From positions 32,946 to 96,945 of the forward strand of contig NZ_JAFFZE010000028.1 in the NCBI RefSeq assembly GCF_025165815.1: a stretch of DNA of 64,000 nt, written 5' to 3'. Of the stretch, positions 33,241 through 41,546 are shown in pieces. The position numbers and the translations under genes are program-made. The notes below the pieces were generated by a model that was given only the letters and a program-made list of their open reading frames with translations, was not told where the DNA came from and did not search any database. Origin of the DNA: Actinophytocola gossypii. GTDB taxonomy: Bacteria; Actinomycetota; Actinomycetes; Mycobacteriales; Pseudonocardiaceae. How positions within the stretch are numbered: the stretch's first letter is position 1; every line of letters begins with the position of its first letter.

Positions 33241-33990
33241 ATGGACGAGGACCGCGGCACCGGCCTGCCGGCCAGCTTCGAGGTGGCCTGGGGGGTCCGG
33301 GACCGCCCGACGAAGGGGCCGAAGCGCGGGCTGAGCCTGGAGCAGATCGTCCGGGCGGGGGTGACCGTGGCGAAGGCCGAGGGCGTCGGGGCACTGTCGA
33401 TGAGCCGGGTGGCCAAGGAACTCGGCACGTCGGCGATGGCGCTGTACCGGTACGTGGCGTCCAAGGACGAGCTGATGCAGCTCATCGTCGACGAGGGTCT
33501 CGGCGAGGCCGGCACGTTCGAGGTGGGCGACGGCGGATGGCGCACCGAACTGGAACGGTGGGCGTGGGCCGAGCTCGACGCCTATCGCCGCAACCCGTGG
33601 ATCCTCCAGGTGCCGATCCCCGGACCGCCGGTCACGCCGAGGAACATCGCGTTCCTCGAACAGGGCCTGCGCTGCCTGGCCGGCACGCCGCTGAGCCCGG
33701 GCGAGAAGATGTCGGTGATGCTCACCCTCACCAGCTACGTCCGATCGTGGGCGTCGGTGAGCATGCAGGTCAACGAGGCCATGTCGAGCAACGGGACGCT
33801 GGTTCCGATGGACCGGTACGGCGACGTGCTCGCGGCCGTCACCACCCCCGAGGAGTTCCCGGCACTGCACGAGGTCATCGCGGCACGGGTGTTCGAGGAG
33901 GAGGAAGAGCTGCCCGACTACGACTTCGTGTTCGGCATCGCGCGGCTGCTGGACGGTTTCGAGGCGCTGATGGCGTCACGCGATGTCTGA
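33241..33990 (+). CDS. TetR family transcriptional regulator
   Basis: 249 residues, ATG start. The helix-turn-helix is at about residues 32-75: LEQIVRAGVTVAKAEGVGALSMSRVAKELGTSAMALYRYVASKDEL. The C-terminal domain (TELERWAWAELDAYRRNPWILQVP...) is of the TetR_C_1 type typical for drug-efflux regulators. It is divergent from the DrrAB-like exporter with twin operators between, so ligand-controlled derepression of the exporter is the natural reading. Confidence 0.92.
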   Translation: MDEDRGTGLPASFEVAWGVRDRPTKGPKRGLSLEQIVRAGVTVAKAEGVGALSMSRVAKELGTSAMALYRYVASKDELMQLIVDEGLGEAGTFEVGDGGWRTELERWAWAELDAYRRNPWILQVPIPGPPVTPRNIAFLEQGLRCLAGTPLSPGEKMSVMLTLTSYVRSWASVSMQVNEAMSSNGTLVPMDRYGDVLAAVTTPEEFPALHEVIAARVFEEEEELPDYDFVFGIARLLDGFEALMASRDV

Positions 33991-34037
33991 ATTGTCTTCT
34001 TACTCCGCTCATACGTTCCGCGATTAGTGTCGAACGG

Positions 34038-34697
34038 GTGTCCCTCCCCAGACTCGCCGCGGCGAGCCTCGCCACGCTGCTGCTCGGCGTCGTGCTGATG
34101 CTCGCCCTGCACGTGGTGCCGCCGACCAGTGAGATCAGTGCGGTCCGCCGCACGCTCAGCGAGTACGCGCTTGGGCCGAGCAAGTGGGTCTTCGACGCGT
34201 CGGTGCTGCTGGTCGCGCTCGGCTCGGGGCTCGCGTTCTACGCGCTGGCACGGCACGGGATGGTGCGGCCGTTGTCGGCGGGGATGTTCTTCGGGGCACT
34301 GTGGATCGTGAGCCTGCTGGTGATCGTTTACTTCACCAAGACCGACTGGTCGATCGGGCCGTCGCTGAGCGGGACGATCCACCGGTACGCGAGCGTGGTG
34401 GCGTTCGTGTCGCTGCCGCTGGCGGTGCTGTCGGTGGCGCGGGCCGTGTTCCCCGGCGCGCCAGGGTGGCGGTTCGCGGCGCGGGGCCTCGGCGTGGCGT
34501 CGCTCGGCTTCTTCGGGCTGATCCTGGTCGGCGTGGTGCGGATGTCCATGGGCGGCGGGCCGTGGTGGCGGTTCGTGCCGCTCGGGCTGGTGGAGCGGGC
34601 GATCGCGTTCACCGCGGTGGCGTCGGTCGTCGTGGTGGTGCTCGGGGTGCTGGTGCGCCCGGTGAAATCGGAGGAACTGGCCGGCGTGGCGGCCTAG
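34038..34697 (+). CDS. DUF998 family membrane protein
   Basis: 219 residues; GTG start. Six hydrophobic segments (LAAASLATLLLGVVLMLALH, WVFDASVLLVALGSGLAFYAL, MFFGALWIVSLLVIVYF, IHRYASVVAFVSLPLAVLSVA and two more). The TISEY-like SEYALG, FxTD (YFTKTDW) and GTIHRYAS positions match DUF998. No enzymatic function is known. It is 47 bp after the TetR gene. Confidence 0.75.
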   Translation: MSLPRLAAASLATLLLGVVLMLALHVVPPTSEISAVRRTLSEYALGPSKWVFDASVLLVALGSGLAFYALARHGMVRPLSAGMFFGALWIVSLLVIVYFTKTDWSIGPSLSGTIHRYASVVAFVSLPLAVLSVARAVFPGAPGWRFAARGLGVASLGFFGLILVGVVRMSMGGGPWWRFVPLGLVERAIAFTAVASVVVVVLGVLVRPVKSEELAGVAA

Positions 34698-34708
34698 GCT
34701 CCGCCGGC

Positions 34709-35344
34709 ATGATGCCGATGAGCCAGGTACTGGCGTTCGCGGTGCTCACCCTGGTGCTGGTCGCGGTGCCGGGGCCGAGCGTGCTGTTCACGATCGGTCG
34801 GGCGCTGACCGTCGGGCGGCGGGAGGCGTTGCTGACCGTCGTCGGGAACGCGGCCGGGGTGTACGTCCAGGTGGTCGCGGTGGCGTTCGGCGTCGGGGTC
34901 GTGGTGGAGCGGTCGGCCGCCGTGTTCACGGTGATCAAGCTCGCCGGCGCCGGGTACCTGGTGTACCTCGGGGTGCGGGCGCTGCGGCACCGGCGGCGGA
35001 TGAGTGCGGCGCTGGGGGAGACGCCGGCGCACCCGGCCGGCCGGTCGCTGCGGGACGGGTTCGTGGTGGGGCTGCTGAACCCGAAGTCGATCGTGTTCTT
35101 CGTGGTCGCGCTGCCCCAGTTCACCGCGCCGGAGGCCGGCAACGTACCGCTGCAGATGCTCCTGCTCGGCGCGTTGTTCCCGCTGGTGGCGCTGGTCCTG
35201 GACAGTGTGTGGGCCTACGCGGCGGCCACCGCGCGGACCTGGTTCGCCCGGTCGCCCCGCCGGCTGGAACTGGTCGGCGGCGCGGGCGGGCTGATGATGA
35301 TCGGGCTCGGTGCGAGCCTCGCGATGACGGGTCGCCGGGACTGA
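34709..35344 (+). CDS. LysE family translocator (amino-acid exporter)
   Basis: 211 residues; first of three close ATGs (34709, 34712, 34718). Opening VLVAVPGPSVLFTIGRAL and the central GLLNPKSIVFFVVALPQF are the LysE/RhtB signatures. About six membrane segments. It would export an amino acid or homoserine-like compound. It follows the DUF998 gene by 11 bp and may be cotranscribed. Confidence 0.9.
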   Translation: MMPMSQVLAFAVLTLVLVAVPGPSVLFTIGRALTVGRREALLTVVGNAAGVYVQVVAVAFGVGVVVERSAAVFTVIKLAGAGYLVYLGVRALRHRRRMSAALGETPAHPAGRSLRDGFVVGLLNPKSIVFFVVALPQFTAPEAGNVPLQMLLLGALFPLVALVLDSVWAYAAATARTWFARSPRRLELVGGAGGLMMIGLGASLAMTGRRD

Positions 35345-35349
35345 CCGCC

Positions 35350-35377
35350 TTGACAGCGTACGTTGTACACCTACGAT
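35350..35377 (+). promoter_or_regulatory. Sigma70-type promoter of a probably leaderless gene
   Basis: TTGACA at 35350-35355, 16-base spacer and TACGAT at 35372-35377. The ATG of the next gene starts seven bases after the -10 box, so transcription should begin at or next to the start codon. The spacer holds the palindrome GTACGTTGTAC (35358-35368), placed where a repressor would block polymerase. Confidence 0.7.
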
Positions 35378-35383
35378 GGACGC

Positions 35384-35989
35384 ATGATGTTCACCGAGGT
35401 TTTCGTGCCGAAAGGAGCGCTCCGCGAGGATGAGCGCGCCCGGCTCGCCGAACGGCTCACCCTCCGCGGCCTGCACGGCGAGGAGGGCGCGGACCCCGGC
35501 GTGCTCGACTTCCTGGAGAGCATCACGCACGTCGTGGTGCACGAGGTCGACGTCTGGGTCGCCGGCGGCAGGCGCCTCGGCGCCGACGAACCGCCCCGCT
35601 ACGTCGTCCGGGTGCACGTGCCGGGGCCGTGGCGCAAGTCGCTGAGCGAGAGCATCGTCGAGCAGGTCACCCGCGTGCTGGCCGAGTCCGACCCCGACCC
35701 GGACCGGCTGCGCCGCGAGCCGCACGCCGAGGTGCACGTCCTCGGCGTCCCCGACGGCGGCTACGGCGCGTTCGGGCGCGTGGTCGGCGAGTCCTCGATG
35801 GGCGACCTGATCAGCCAGGCCAACTCGGGCACCTCCGAGGTGCCGCCCGGGATGGCCCTCGACCCGGTCTGCGGAGCGACGGTGCCCCTCGACGGCCCGG
35901 ACGCCGTGACCGCCGAACGGGACGGCGTCACCTACGCGTTCTGCTGCCCGGGCTGCCGCAGGCACTTCCTCGACAAGAGCGCCGCCTGA
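35384..35989 (+). CDS. Tautomerase-like plus YHS-domain protein
   Basis: 201 residues. The first 130 residues resemble two tautomerase-like units (FTEVFVPKGALREDERARLAE, PRYVVRVHVPGPWRKSLSESIVEQVTRVLAE). Residues 158-200 are a YHS metal-binding domain: DPVCGATVPL... GVTYAFCCPGCRRHFLDKS with four Cys. The message is probably leaderless. The YHS unit suggests a metal or redox role. The combination is unusual in my knowledge, and the tautomerase call is tentative. Confidence 0.65.
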   Translation: MMFTEVFVPKGALREDERARLAERLTLRGLHGEEGADPGVLDFLESITHVVVHEVDVWVAGGRRLGADEPPRYVVRVHVPGPWRKSLSESIVEQVTRVLAESDPDPDRLRREPHAEVHVLGVPDGGYGAFGRVVGESSMGDLISQANSGTSEVPPGMALDPVCGATVPLDGPDAVTAERDGVTYAFCCPGCRRHFLDKSAA

Positions 35990-36010
35990 GTTTTCGGCTA
36001 CCGTGACCGA

Positions 36011-36596
36011 ATGCGGAGCGGTGATCGCCCCAGCCGGGTGATCTTCCTCAACGGGACGTCGAGCGCGGGCAAAACCACCCTGGCCAGGGCCGTCCAGGAC
36101 GAAAGACACCCCGTTCGTCTACTGGGGCGTCGACACGCTGTTCAGTCTGGTGCCGCCGAACTGGGGCGGAGGACGCGACGGTCCGCTCAGCCGTGACGGC
36201 TTCTGGTACGACCGGACCGGCGACGCGGACGGGCACCCGTCGGTGGTCATCCGTTACGGCGAAGTTGGACGTCGGATGCTGCGGTCAGCTCAGGTCGCGG
36301 CCGCCGCGTTCGCCCACCGGGGTGATGACCTGGTCATCGACGAGTTGCTGCTGACCCCGGATCTGCTGCCGGCCTGGCTGGACGCGTTGTCTGGCCTGGA
36401 CGTGCTGCTGGTATGCGTCACGTGCCCACTGCCGGTCGCGGAACGACGGGAACGCGACCGGCGCAACCCGCGCGGGCTCGCACGAGGTCACTACGACCTG
36501 GTTCACGATCACGGCACCACCTACGACATGGTCGTCGACAGCACCACGGGCACGCCCGCCGAACTGGCCAGAGCCGTACTTCGGGCAAGCCGCTAG
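36011..36596 (+). pseudogene. Chloramphenicol phosphotransferase-like gene, frameshifted
   Basis: The first frame gives VIFLNGTSSAGKTTLARAVQDE (P-loop), then fails. From about 36104 the homologous sequence continues in another frame: DTPFVYWGVDTLFSLVPPNWGG, then LVIDELLL and the C-terminal RERDRRNPRGLARGHYDLVH and YDMVVDSTT. The order and length match chloramphenicol 3-O-phosphotransferases, including the catalytic Asp in GVDTLF. The break lies at GACGAAAGACACC (36098-36110) and is explained by a two-base loss or one-base gain. Either a dead gene or a sequencing error. Confidence 0.8.
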
Positions 36597-36600
36597 CCGG

Positions 36601-37578
36601 TCACCCTGCGGCCGGAAGCTTCGTCCAGGCCACCGTCGCCAGCTCGCGGCCGATGCCGCAGGCGTCCGCGCCGGTCGTCGTCGGGGCGGCGACCCGGATC
36701 ACCGCGTACTCCCGCTCGCCCTCCTGCAGCGCGAACGGGATGTGCTCGGTGACCACCGTGCACACCGTGATGTTGCTGGTGTCCGTCGGAACCAGCCAGG
36801 TGCCGCGCCCGGCGATGTCCTCGGCGGGCGTCCGGTGGGCCACCCCCACCTTGCCCGGGTCCGCGCCGACCTCGAAGTCCAGCTTGGCCGTCGGGGTCGA
36901 GCCGCCGGGAACGCCCCAGCGGCACTGGTGCTCGGACGGGTACAGGTTCACCCGTTCCGGTTCGATGCCCAGCAGGTTCGCCACCTGATCGGGTGGCAGC
37001 AGGCCACACGCCGACACCCGCGCCAGCGAGTTGGTCGGCGGCTCCCAGTGCCGCACCAGGTTCGTCCTGGCCGCCTCGGCGATGCCCTCGGCACCGGCCC
37101 TGGCCAGCGCGCACAGGGTCTCCTTCGGCACCGTGTCGACCAGCTCCGGCTCGGCGGTGGTGGACACCGCGACGTCGTCGGCGAACACGAGCGCCATCAC
37201 GCAGTTGCTGGTCACCTGGGTCGGCACCCGGACGATCGAGGCGTTGCCGTCGAGCGCGGCCACCTCCTCGCGGCCGGACGGCAGGGCGTCGACGTGCTGG
37301 AGCAGGCCGAGCTCCACCACGACCTCGTCGCCGTCCACGTCCACGGTCACCAGGCACTCGTCCATGGTCACCTTGGCCGGCATCCGGGCCTCGCCGTGCT
37401 CCTCGAACGCGAACGGACCGGTGAGGCTGCACGGGTCGATCCTGCGCAGGTCACCGAAGGCGTTCTCGGCGGTGAGCGGGCCCGACGCGCGTTGCTCGCC
37501 GGCCGGGCTGCCGGCAACACCGGTTGAGCATCCGGTCAACACCAGAGCGACGAGACAGGCCAGGACGGTTCGACTCAC
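36601..37578 (-). CDS. Secreted lipoprotein, DUF3558-like
   Basis: 325 residues. Lipoprotein signal VLACLVALVLTGC. Two repeats of a small domain that begins with D-P-C-S-L (RIDPCSLTGPFAFEEHG) and S-A-C-G-L-L (VSACGLLPPDQVANLLG), followed by C-containing strands (DECLVTVDV, HQCRWGV). This is the DUF3558-type layout common in mycolata and Pseudonocardiaceae lipoproteins of unknown role. Convergent with the broken kinase gene, four bases apart. Confidence 0.75.
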   Translation of the reverse strand: MSRTVLACLVALVLTGCSTGVAGSPAGEQRASGPLTAENAFGDLRRIDPCSLTGPFAFEEHGEARMPAKVTMDECLVTVDVDGDEVVVELGLLQHVDALPSGREEVAALDGNASIVRVPTQVTSNCVMALVFADDVAVSTTAEPELVDTVPKETLCALARAGAEGIAEAARTNLVRHWEPPTNSLARVSACGLLPPDQVANLLGIEPERVNLYPSEHQCRWGVPGGSTPTAKLDFEVGADPGKVGVAHRTPAEDIAGRGTWLVPTDTSNITVCTVVTEHIPFALQEGEREYAVIRVAAPTTTGADACGIGRELATVAWTKLPAAG

Positions 37579-37721
37579 TGTGACAACTCCTTCCCCCGGG
37601 CGGCACAGTAGTGGACGCGGCCCGTTCCGCTACCGTTCCCCTCGACCGGAACGGATGCGCGTGGCGAACGCGTGTTCTAATGTTGCCGCCCGCAGCATGT
37701 GTCGACGAAGGAGCAGTGAGG

Positions 37722-38117
37722 GTGACGACCCCAACGAGCGAGCCCACCCCGGAGACCGCCCCCGAGACGGCGGCCCAGCCGGTGGAGGCCCCGGCCGAGC
37801 CGCCGAAGAAGCGCGGTCGCAAGCCCGGCAGCGGCGCCCGCAAGACCCGCACCGTCGAACTGACCCTCACGGTCACCGGCACGCTGGACGGCGAGTGGCA
37901 GGCCGAGCTGACCCAGTCGGGCAGCCGGGTCGTGCAGGGCCTGTCCGTGCCGGCCGCCGCCGTCTCCCGCGCCGCCGCCGAACTGCACGAGGACATCTCC
38001 AAGGCCATCGAGTCCGTGCTCGACGCCGCCCGCCAGCAGCACCAGACGCGCCTCGCCGAGCTCGAGGCCGAGCTGACCAAGGTCAAGGCCGCCCTGGCCG
38101 ACCTGCAGGAGGGGTGA
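37722..38117 (+). CDS. DUF6319-like protein with AT-hook-type basic motif
   Basis: 131 residues from the GTG at 37722, eight bases after AAGGAG. The N-terminal 30 residues are Pro/Thr/Glu-rich, then PKKRGRKPGSGARK, an AT-hook-like basic stretch. A beta region (TVELTLTVTGTLDGEWQAEL) and a C-terminal coiled-coil helix (LEAELTKVKAALADLQ) follow. It could be a nucleoid-associated or RNA-binding protein; the family assignment is from memory of similar actinobacterial proteins and is moderate. Confidence 0.6.
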   Translation: MTTPTSEPTPETAPETAAQPVEAPAEPPKKRGRKPGSGARKTRTVELTLTVTGTLDGEWQAELTQSGSRVVQGLSVPAAAVSRAAAELHEDISKAIESVLDAARQQHQTRLAELEAELTKVKAALADLQEG

Positions 38118-38119
38118 GC

Positions 38120-39148
38120 ATGTCCTACGGCGCCGCCGAGGACCGCTACGAGGCGATGTCGTACCGCCGCACCGGCGACAGCGGCCTCCAGCTTCCGGCG
38201 ATCTCGCTCGGCCTGTGGCAGAACTTCGGCACCGAGGTCCCGCTGGAGCACTGCCGGCGGATCCTGCGCCGCGCGTTCGACCGCGGCGTGACCCACTTCG
38301 ACCTGGCCAACAACTACGGCCCGCCCTACGGCTCCGCGGAGTCGAACTTCGGGCGGATCATGGCGTCGGACTTCCGCCCGTACCGCGACGAGCTGGTGAT
38401 CTCCACCAAGGCCGGCTACGACATGTGGCCCGGCCCGTACGGGCAGGGCGGCGGATCGCGCAAGTACCTGCTGGCGAGCCTCGACCAGAGCCTCGACCGG
38501 ATGGGCCTGGACTACGTCGACATCTTCTACTCGCACCGGTTCGACCCGGACACCCCGCTGGAGGAGACGATGGGCGCGCTGGCGTCCGCCGTCCAGCAGG
38601 GCAAGGCCCTCTACGTCGGCATCTCGTCGTACTCGCCGGCCAGGACCCGCGAGGCGCACGCGCTGCTCGCCGGTATGGGGGTGCGCCTGCTGATCCACCA
38701 GCCGTCGTACTCGATGCTGAACCGGTGGATCGAGCCGGAGCTGCTGGACACGCTCGGTGACCTCGGGGTCGGCTGCATCGGTTTCTCCCCGCTGGCGCAG
38801 GGCCTGCTGACCGACCGCTACCTGGACGGTGTCCCCGAGGGTTCGCGGGCGAGCCGCGAGGGTTCGCTGTCCCGGTCGATGCTGTCGGAGGAGAACATCG
38901 CGCGGGTGCGGGCGCTGAACGAGATCGCCAAGGGCCGGGGCCAGACCCTCGCCCAGCTGGCGCTCGCGTGGACGCTGCGCGATCCCCGGATGACCTCGAC
39001 GCTGATCGGCGCGTCCAGCGTGCGGCAGCTCGACGACAACCTGGCCGCGTTGGACAGCCTGGCGTTCACCGACGACGAGCTGGCCGAGATCGACCGGCAC
39101 GCGGAGGAGAGCGGGATCAACCTGTGGGCCAGGTCAAGCGCGCGATGA
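38120..39148 (+). CDS. Aldo/keto reductase (YghZ/L-glyceraldehyde-3-phosphate reductase type)
   Basis: 342 residues, ATG after GGAGGGG. The active-site Tyr is in FDLANNYGPPYGSAE, Lys in VISTKAGYDMWPGPYG, and His in DIFYSHRFDP. NADPH-binding GFSPLAQGLLTDRYL and LIGASSVRQLDDN follow. The GYDMWPGPYG insertion is specific to the YghZ/AKR14 group that reduces L-GAP and methylglyoxal. Overlaps the ribokinase start (ATGA). Confidence 0.92.
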   Translation: MSYGAAEDRYEAMSYRRTGDSGLQLPAISLGLWQNFGTEVPLEHCRRILRRAFDRGVTHFDLANNYGPPYGSAESNFGRIMASDFRPYRDELVISTKAGYDMWPGPYGQGGGSRKYLLASLDQSLDRMGLDYVDIFYSHRFDPDTPLEETMGALASAVQQGKALYVGISSYSPARTREAHALLAGMGVRLLIHQPSYSMLNRWIEPELLDTLGDLGVGCIGFSPLAQGLLTDRYLDGVPEGSRASREGSLSRSMLSEENIARVRALNEIAKGRGQTLAQLALAWTLRDPRMTSTLIGASSVRQLDDNLAALDSLAFTDDELAEIDRHAEESGINLWARSSAR

Positions 39149-40029
39149 TCGCGGTAGTGGGCAGCTGCAACGTCGACTTCGTCATCCCCGTGGCCGCGCT
39201 GCCGGCCGCGGGGGAGACCGTGCTCGGTGGCGACCACCTGCGCACGCCCGGGGGCAAGGGCGCCAACCAGTCGGTGGCCGCCGCGCGCCTGGACAGCGAG
39301 GTCGCCTTCGTCGGCTGCGTCGGCGACGACGAACTGGCCGACACGATCCGTACCGCCCTCGGCGACGCGGGCGTGGACCTGTCCTGGCTCCGCGAAGTCC
39401 CCGGCACGCCCAGTGGCATCGCCCTGATCACGGTCGCCGACGGTGGTGAGAACACGATCGCGGTCAGCCCCGGCGCGAACGCCCGCCTCGGGGTGCCGGA
39501 CGTCGAGGCGGCCGGTTCCCTGCTCGCCGACGCCGCGGTCACGGTGGTGCAGTTGGAGATCGCTCCCGAGGTGGTCACCGCCGCGGTCCGGGCGGCGCGC
39601 GGCACGGTCGTGCTGAACCCGGCGCCGGCCCGCTCCCTTCCGCCGGAGCTGCTGTCCGAAGTGGACGTCCTGGTGCCGAACCGCACGGAACTGGCCTACC
39701 TCACCGGCAACCCCGAACCGTCCACTCCGGACGAGGCCGCCGCCCAGGCCGCGGCCCTCTCCGGCCCGGGCGCGGTCGTGGTCACCCTGGGCGCCGACGG
39801 CGCCCTGGTCGTCCGGGACGGCCGCACCACCCACGTCCCCGCACTCCCGGTGGACGCCGTGGACGCCACCGGCGCCGGCGACGCCTTCTGCGGCGCCCTC
39901 GCCGACGGCCTGGCCCGCGGCGACTCCCTCGAGGACGCCACCGCGTGGGCGGTCCGCGTCGCCGGCATCTCCACCACCCGCTGGGGCGCCCAGTCCGGCC
40001 TCCCCACCCGCACCCAGGCGATGCCATGA
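39145..40029 (+). CDS. rbsK: Ribokinase
   Basis: 294 residues. PfkB family: VVGSCNVDFVIPVAALPAAGETV, GGKGANQSVAAARL, VLNPAPARSLPPEL, VPNRTEL and the catalytic DATGAGDAFCGALA near residue 250. Phosphorylates ribose or a related pentose. It follows the aldo/keto reductase in a two-gene operon. No ribose transporter is adjacent, though a pentose/galactofuranose-type importer lies at 52-57 kb. Confidence 0.9.
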   Translation: MIAVVGSCNVDFVIPVAALPAAGETVLGGDHLRTPGGKGANQSVAAARLDSEVAFVGCVGDDELADTIRTALGDAGVDLSWLREVPGTPSGIALITVADGGENTIAVSPGANARLGVPDVEAAGSLLADAAVTVVQLEIAPEVVTAAVRAARGTVVLNPAPARSLPPELLSEVDVLVPNRTELAYLTGNPEPSTPDEAAAQAAALSGPGAVVVTLGADGALVVRDGRTTHVPALPVDAVDATGAGDAFCGALADGLARGDSLEDATAWAVRVAGISTTRWGAQSGLPTRTQAMP

Positions 40030-40038
40030 GGGCCGCCT

Positions 40039-41019
40039 TCAGCGCATCGCGCGCTCCCGCTCCACCAGACGGGTGAGGCGGTCGTGCCACCAGGCGGCGC
40101 GGGCGGGGTCCACCGGGTGGCGGTTCAGGACGGCCGGGTCCGGGGTCGGGGGGACGGGGGCGACCGGGAGGTAGCCGTCGACCGGGCGTAGGGAGCGGGC
40201 AGGGGCGACCACGTCGTCGGTCAGGAGGGACAGGGTGCCCAGGCCGCAGGCGTAGTCCAGGGTCGGGAGGGCGCCGGCCAGGGCGAGGCCCGCTGCCAGC
40301 CCGACGCTGGTTTCCAGGGCCGAGGACACCACGCACGGCAGGCCGCAGGCTTCCGCCACCCGAAGCGCCCGGCGGACGCCGCCCAGGGGAGCGCACTTGA
40401 TCACGGCCACGTCGGCTGCCTCGGCGACGGCGACCCGGATCGGGTCCTCGGCTCGGCGGATGGACTCGTCGGCGGCGATCCGGACGTCGACCCGGCGGCG
40501 GACCCGCGCCAGTTCCTCGACCGTGCGGCACGGTTGTTCGACGTACTCCAGGCCGCCGGCGGCGCGGTCCAGTTGGGGGATCACCGACACGGCGGTGTCG
40601 ACGTCCCAGAAACCGTTGGCGTCACAGCGGACCCCGCCCGACGGGCCGAGCGCGTCGCGGACGGCGGCGAGGCGCTCGAGGTCCTCGGGGAGCGAGCCGT
40701 CGGCCACCTTGACCTTGGCGGTGCGGCAGCCGGAGGCGCGGACGATCTCCTGGGCGCGGTCGGGGTCCACCGCGGGGACGGTGACGTTGATCGGGATCCG
40801 GCCGCGGACCGGGTCGGGCCAGCCGACGGTGCAGGCCTCGACGGCGGCGGTCAGCCACGGGGCCGACTCGCGGTCGTCGTACTCGGCGAAGGGGCCGAAC
40901 TCGCCCCAGCCAGCCGGGCCCTCGATGAGCATGCCTTCCCGCACGTTCAGGCCGCGGAAACGGTCGGTCATCGGGATCGCGAACGTGCGGGCCTCGTGGA
41001 AGTCGATCATCGTCCTCAT
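40039..41019 (-). CDS. menC: o-Succinylbenzoate synthase-like enolase-superfamily enzyme
   Basis: 326 residues from ATG 41019 (ATG 41010 is also possible; the in-frame TTG at 41028 has no ribosome binding site). Enolase superfamily: KVKVAD (catalytic Lys pair region), RCDANGFWD with the first metal Asp, EYVEQP with Glu, IAADES with Asp and VIKCAPLGG with the second Lys. This fits MenC of menaquinone synthesis in actinobacteria. No other men genes are in the window. Confidence 0.85.
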   Translation of the reverse strand: MRTMIDFHEARTFAIPMTDRFRGLNVREGMLIEGPAGWGEFGPFAEYDDRESAPWLTAAVEACTVGWPDPVRGRIPINVTVPAVDPDRAQEIVRASGCRTAKVKVADGSLPEDLERLAAVRDALGPSGGVRCDANGFWDVDTAVSVIPQLDRAAGGLEYVEQPCRTVEELARVRRRVDVRIAADESIRRAEDPIRVAVAEAADVAVIKCAPLGGVRRALRVAEACGLPCVVSSALETSVGLAAGLALAGALPTLDYACGLGTLSLLTDDVVAPARSLRPVDGYLPVAPVPPTPDPAVLNRHPVDPARAAWWHDRLTRLVERERAMR

Positions 41020-41041
41020 CGGGGACAACGCTAGCCGACGG

Positions 41042-41536
41042 TCATCGGGCGGGTTTCGACGTCCGGACGGTGTCCTCGACCAGCTCGTCGATCGTCCTGG
41101 ACATGTCGAGTACGACGCCGCGTTCGTCGTCGGCGAGTGGCTCCAGGGTGTCGAACTGGGAGTCGACCAGGGACTCGGGCATGAAGTGGCCTCGGCGGCC
41201 GGAGACGCGGGCGCGGGCGGTCTCGCGGTCGCCGTGGAGGTGGACGAAGAACGCGTCGGGCGCCCGTTCGCGCAGGGTGTCGCGGTAGACGCGGCGTAGG
41301 GCCGAGCAGGTGGCGACGGCGCCGGAGTCGCGGTGCTCGACCAGCCAGTCGCCGATGGCGCGCAGCCACGGCCACCGGTCGTCGTCGGTGAGCGCGTGGC
41401 CTGCGCCCATCTTCTTCTTGTTGGCCTCGCTGTGGAAGTCGTCGGCGTCCGCGTACGGCACGCCGAGCCGCTCCGCGACCAGCTCGCCCACCGTCGACTT
41501 GCCCGACCCGGTTACACCCATGACCACCAGCAGCAT
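41042..41536 (-). CDS. gntK: Gluconokinase (GntK type)
   Basis: 164 residues. P-loop VMGVTGSGKSTVGELVAERLG at residues 6-26, YADADDFHSEANKKKMGAGHALTDDDRWPWL, CSALRRVYRDTLRE and GHFMPESLVDSQFDTLEPL are diagnostic. Converts gluconate to 6-phosphogluconate for the pentose phosphate pathway. It lies 10 bp after the EspG-like gene on the same strand. No gluconate permease is adjacent. Confidence 0.93.
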   Translation of the reverse strand: MLLVVMGVTGSGKSTVGELVAERLGVPYADADDFHSEANKKKMGAGHALTDDDRWPWLRAIGDWLVEHRDSGAVATCSALRRVYRDTLRERAPDAFFVHLHGDRETARARVSGRRGHFMPESLVDSQFDTLEPLADDERGVVLDMSRTIDELVEDTVRTSKPAR

Positions 41537-41546
41537 GCCGCCCACC

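Noticed and set aside
32156..33990. Secondary-metabolite gene cluster around the DrrAB-like exporter
   Set aside because: No polyketide, peptide synthetase, terpene or tailoring genes are nearby; exporter plus TetR alone is common in actinobacteria.
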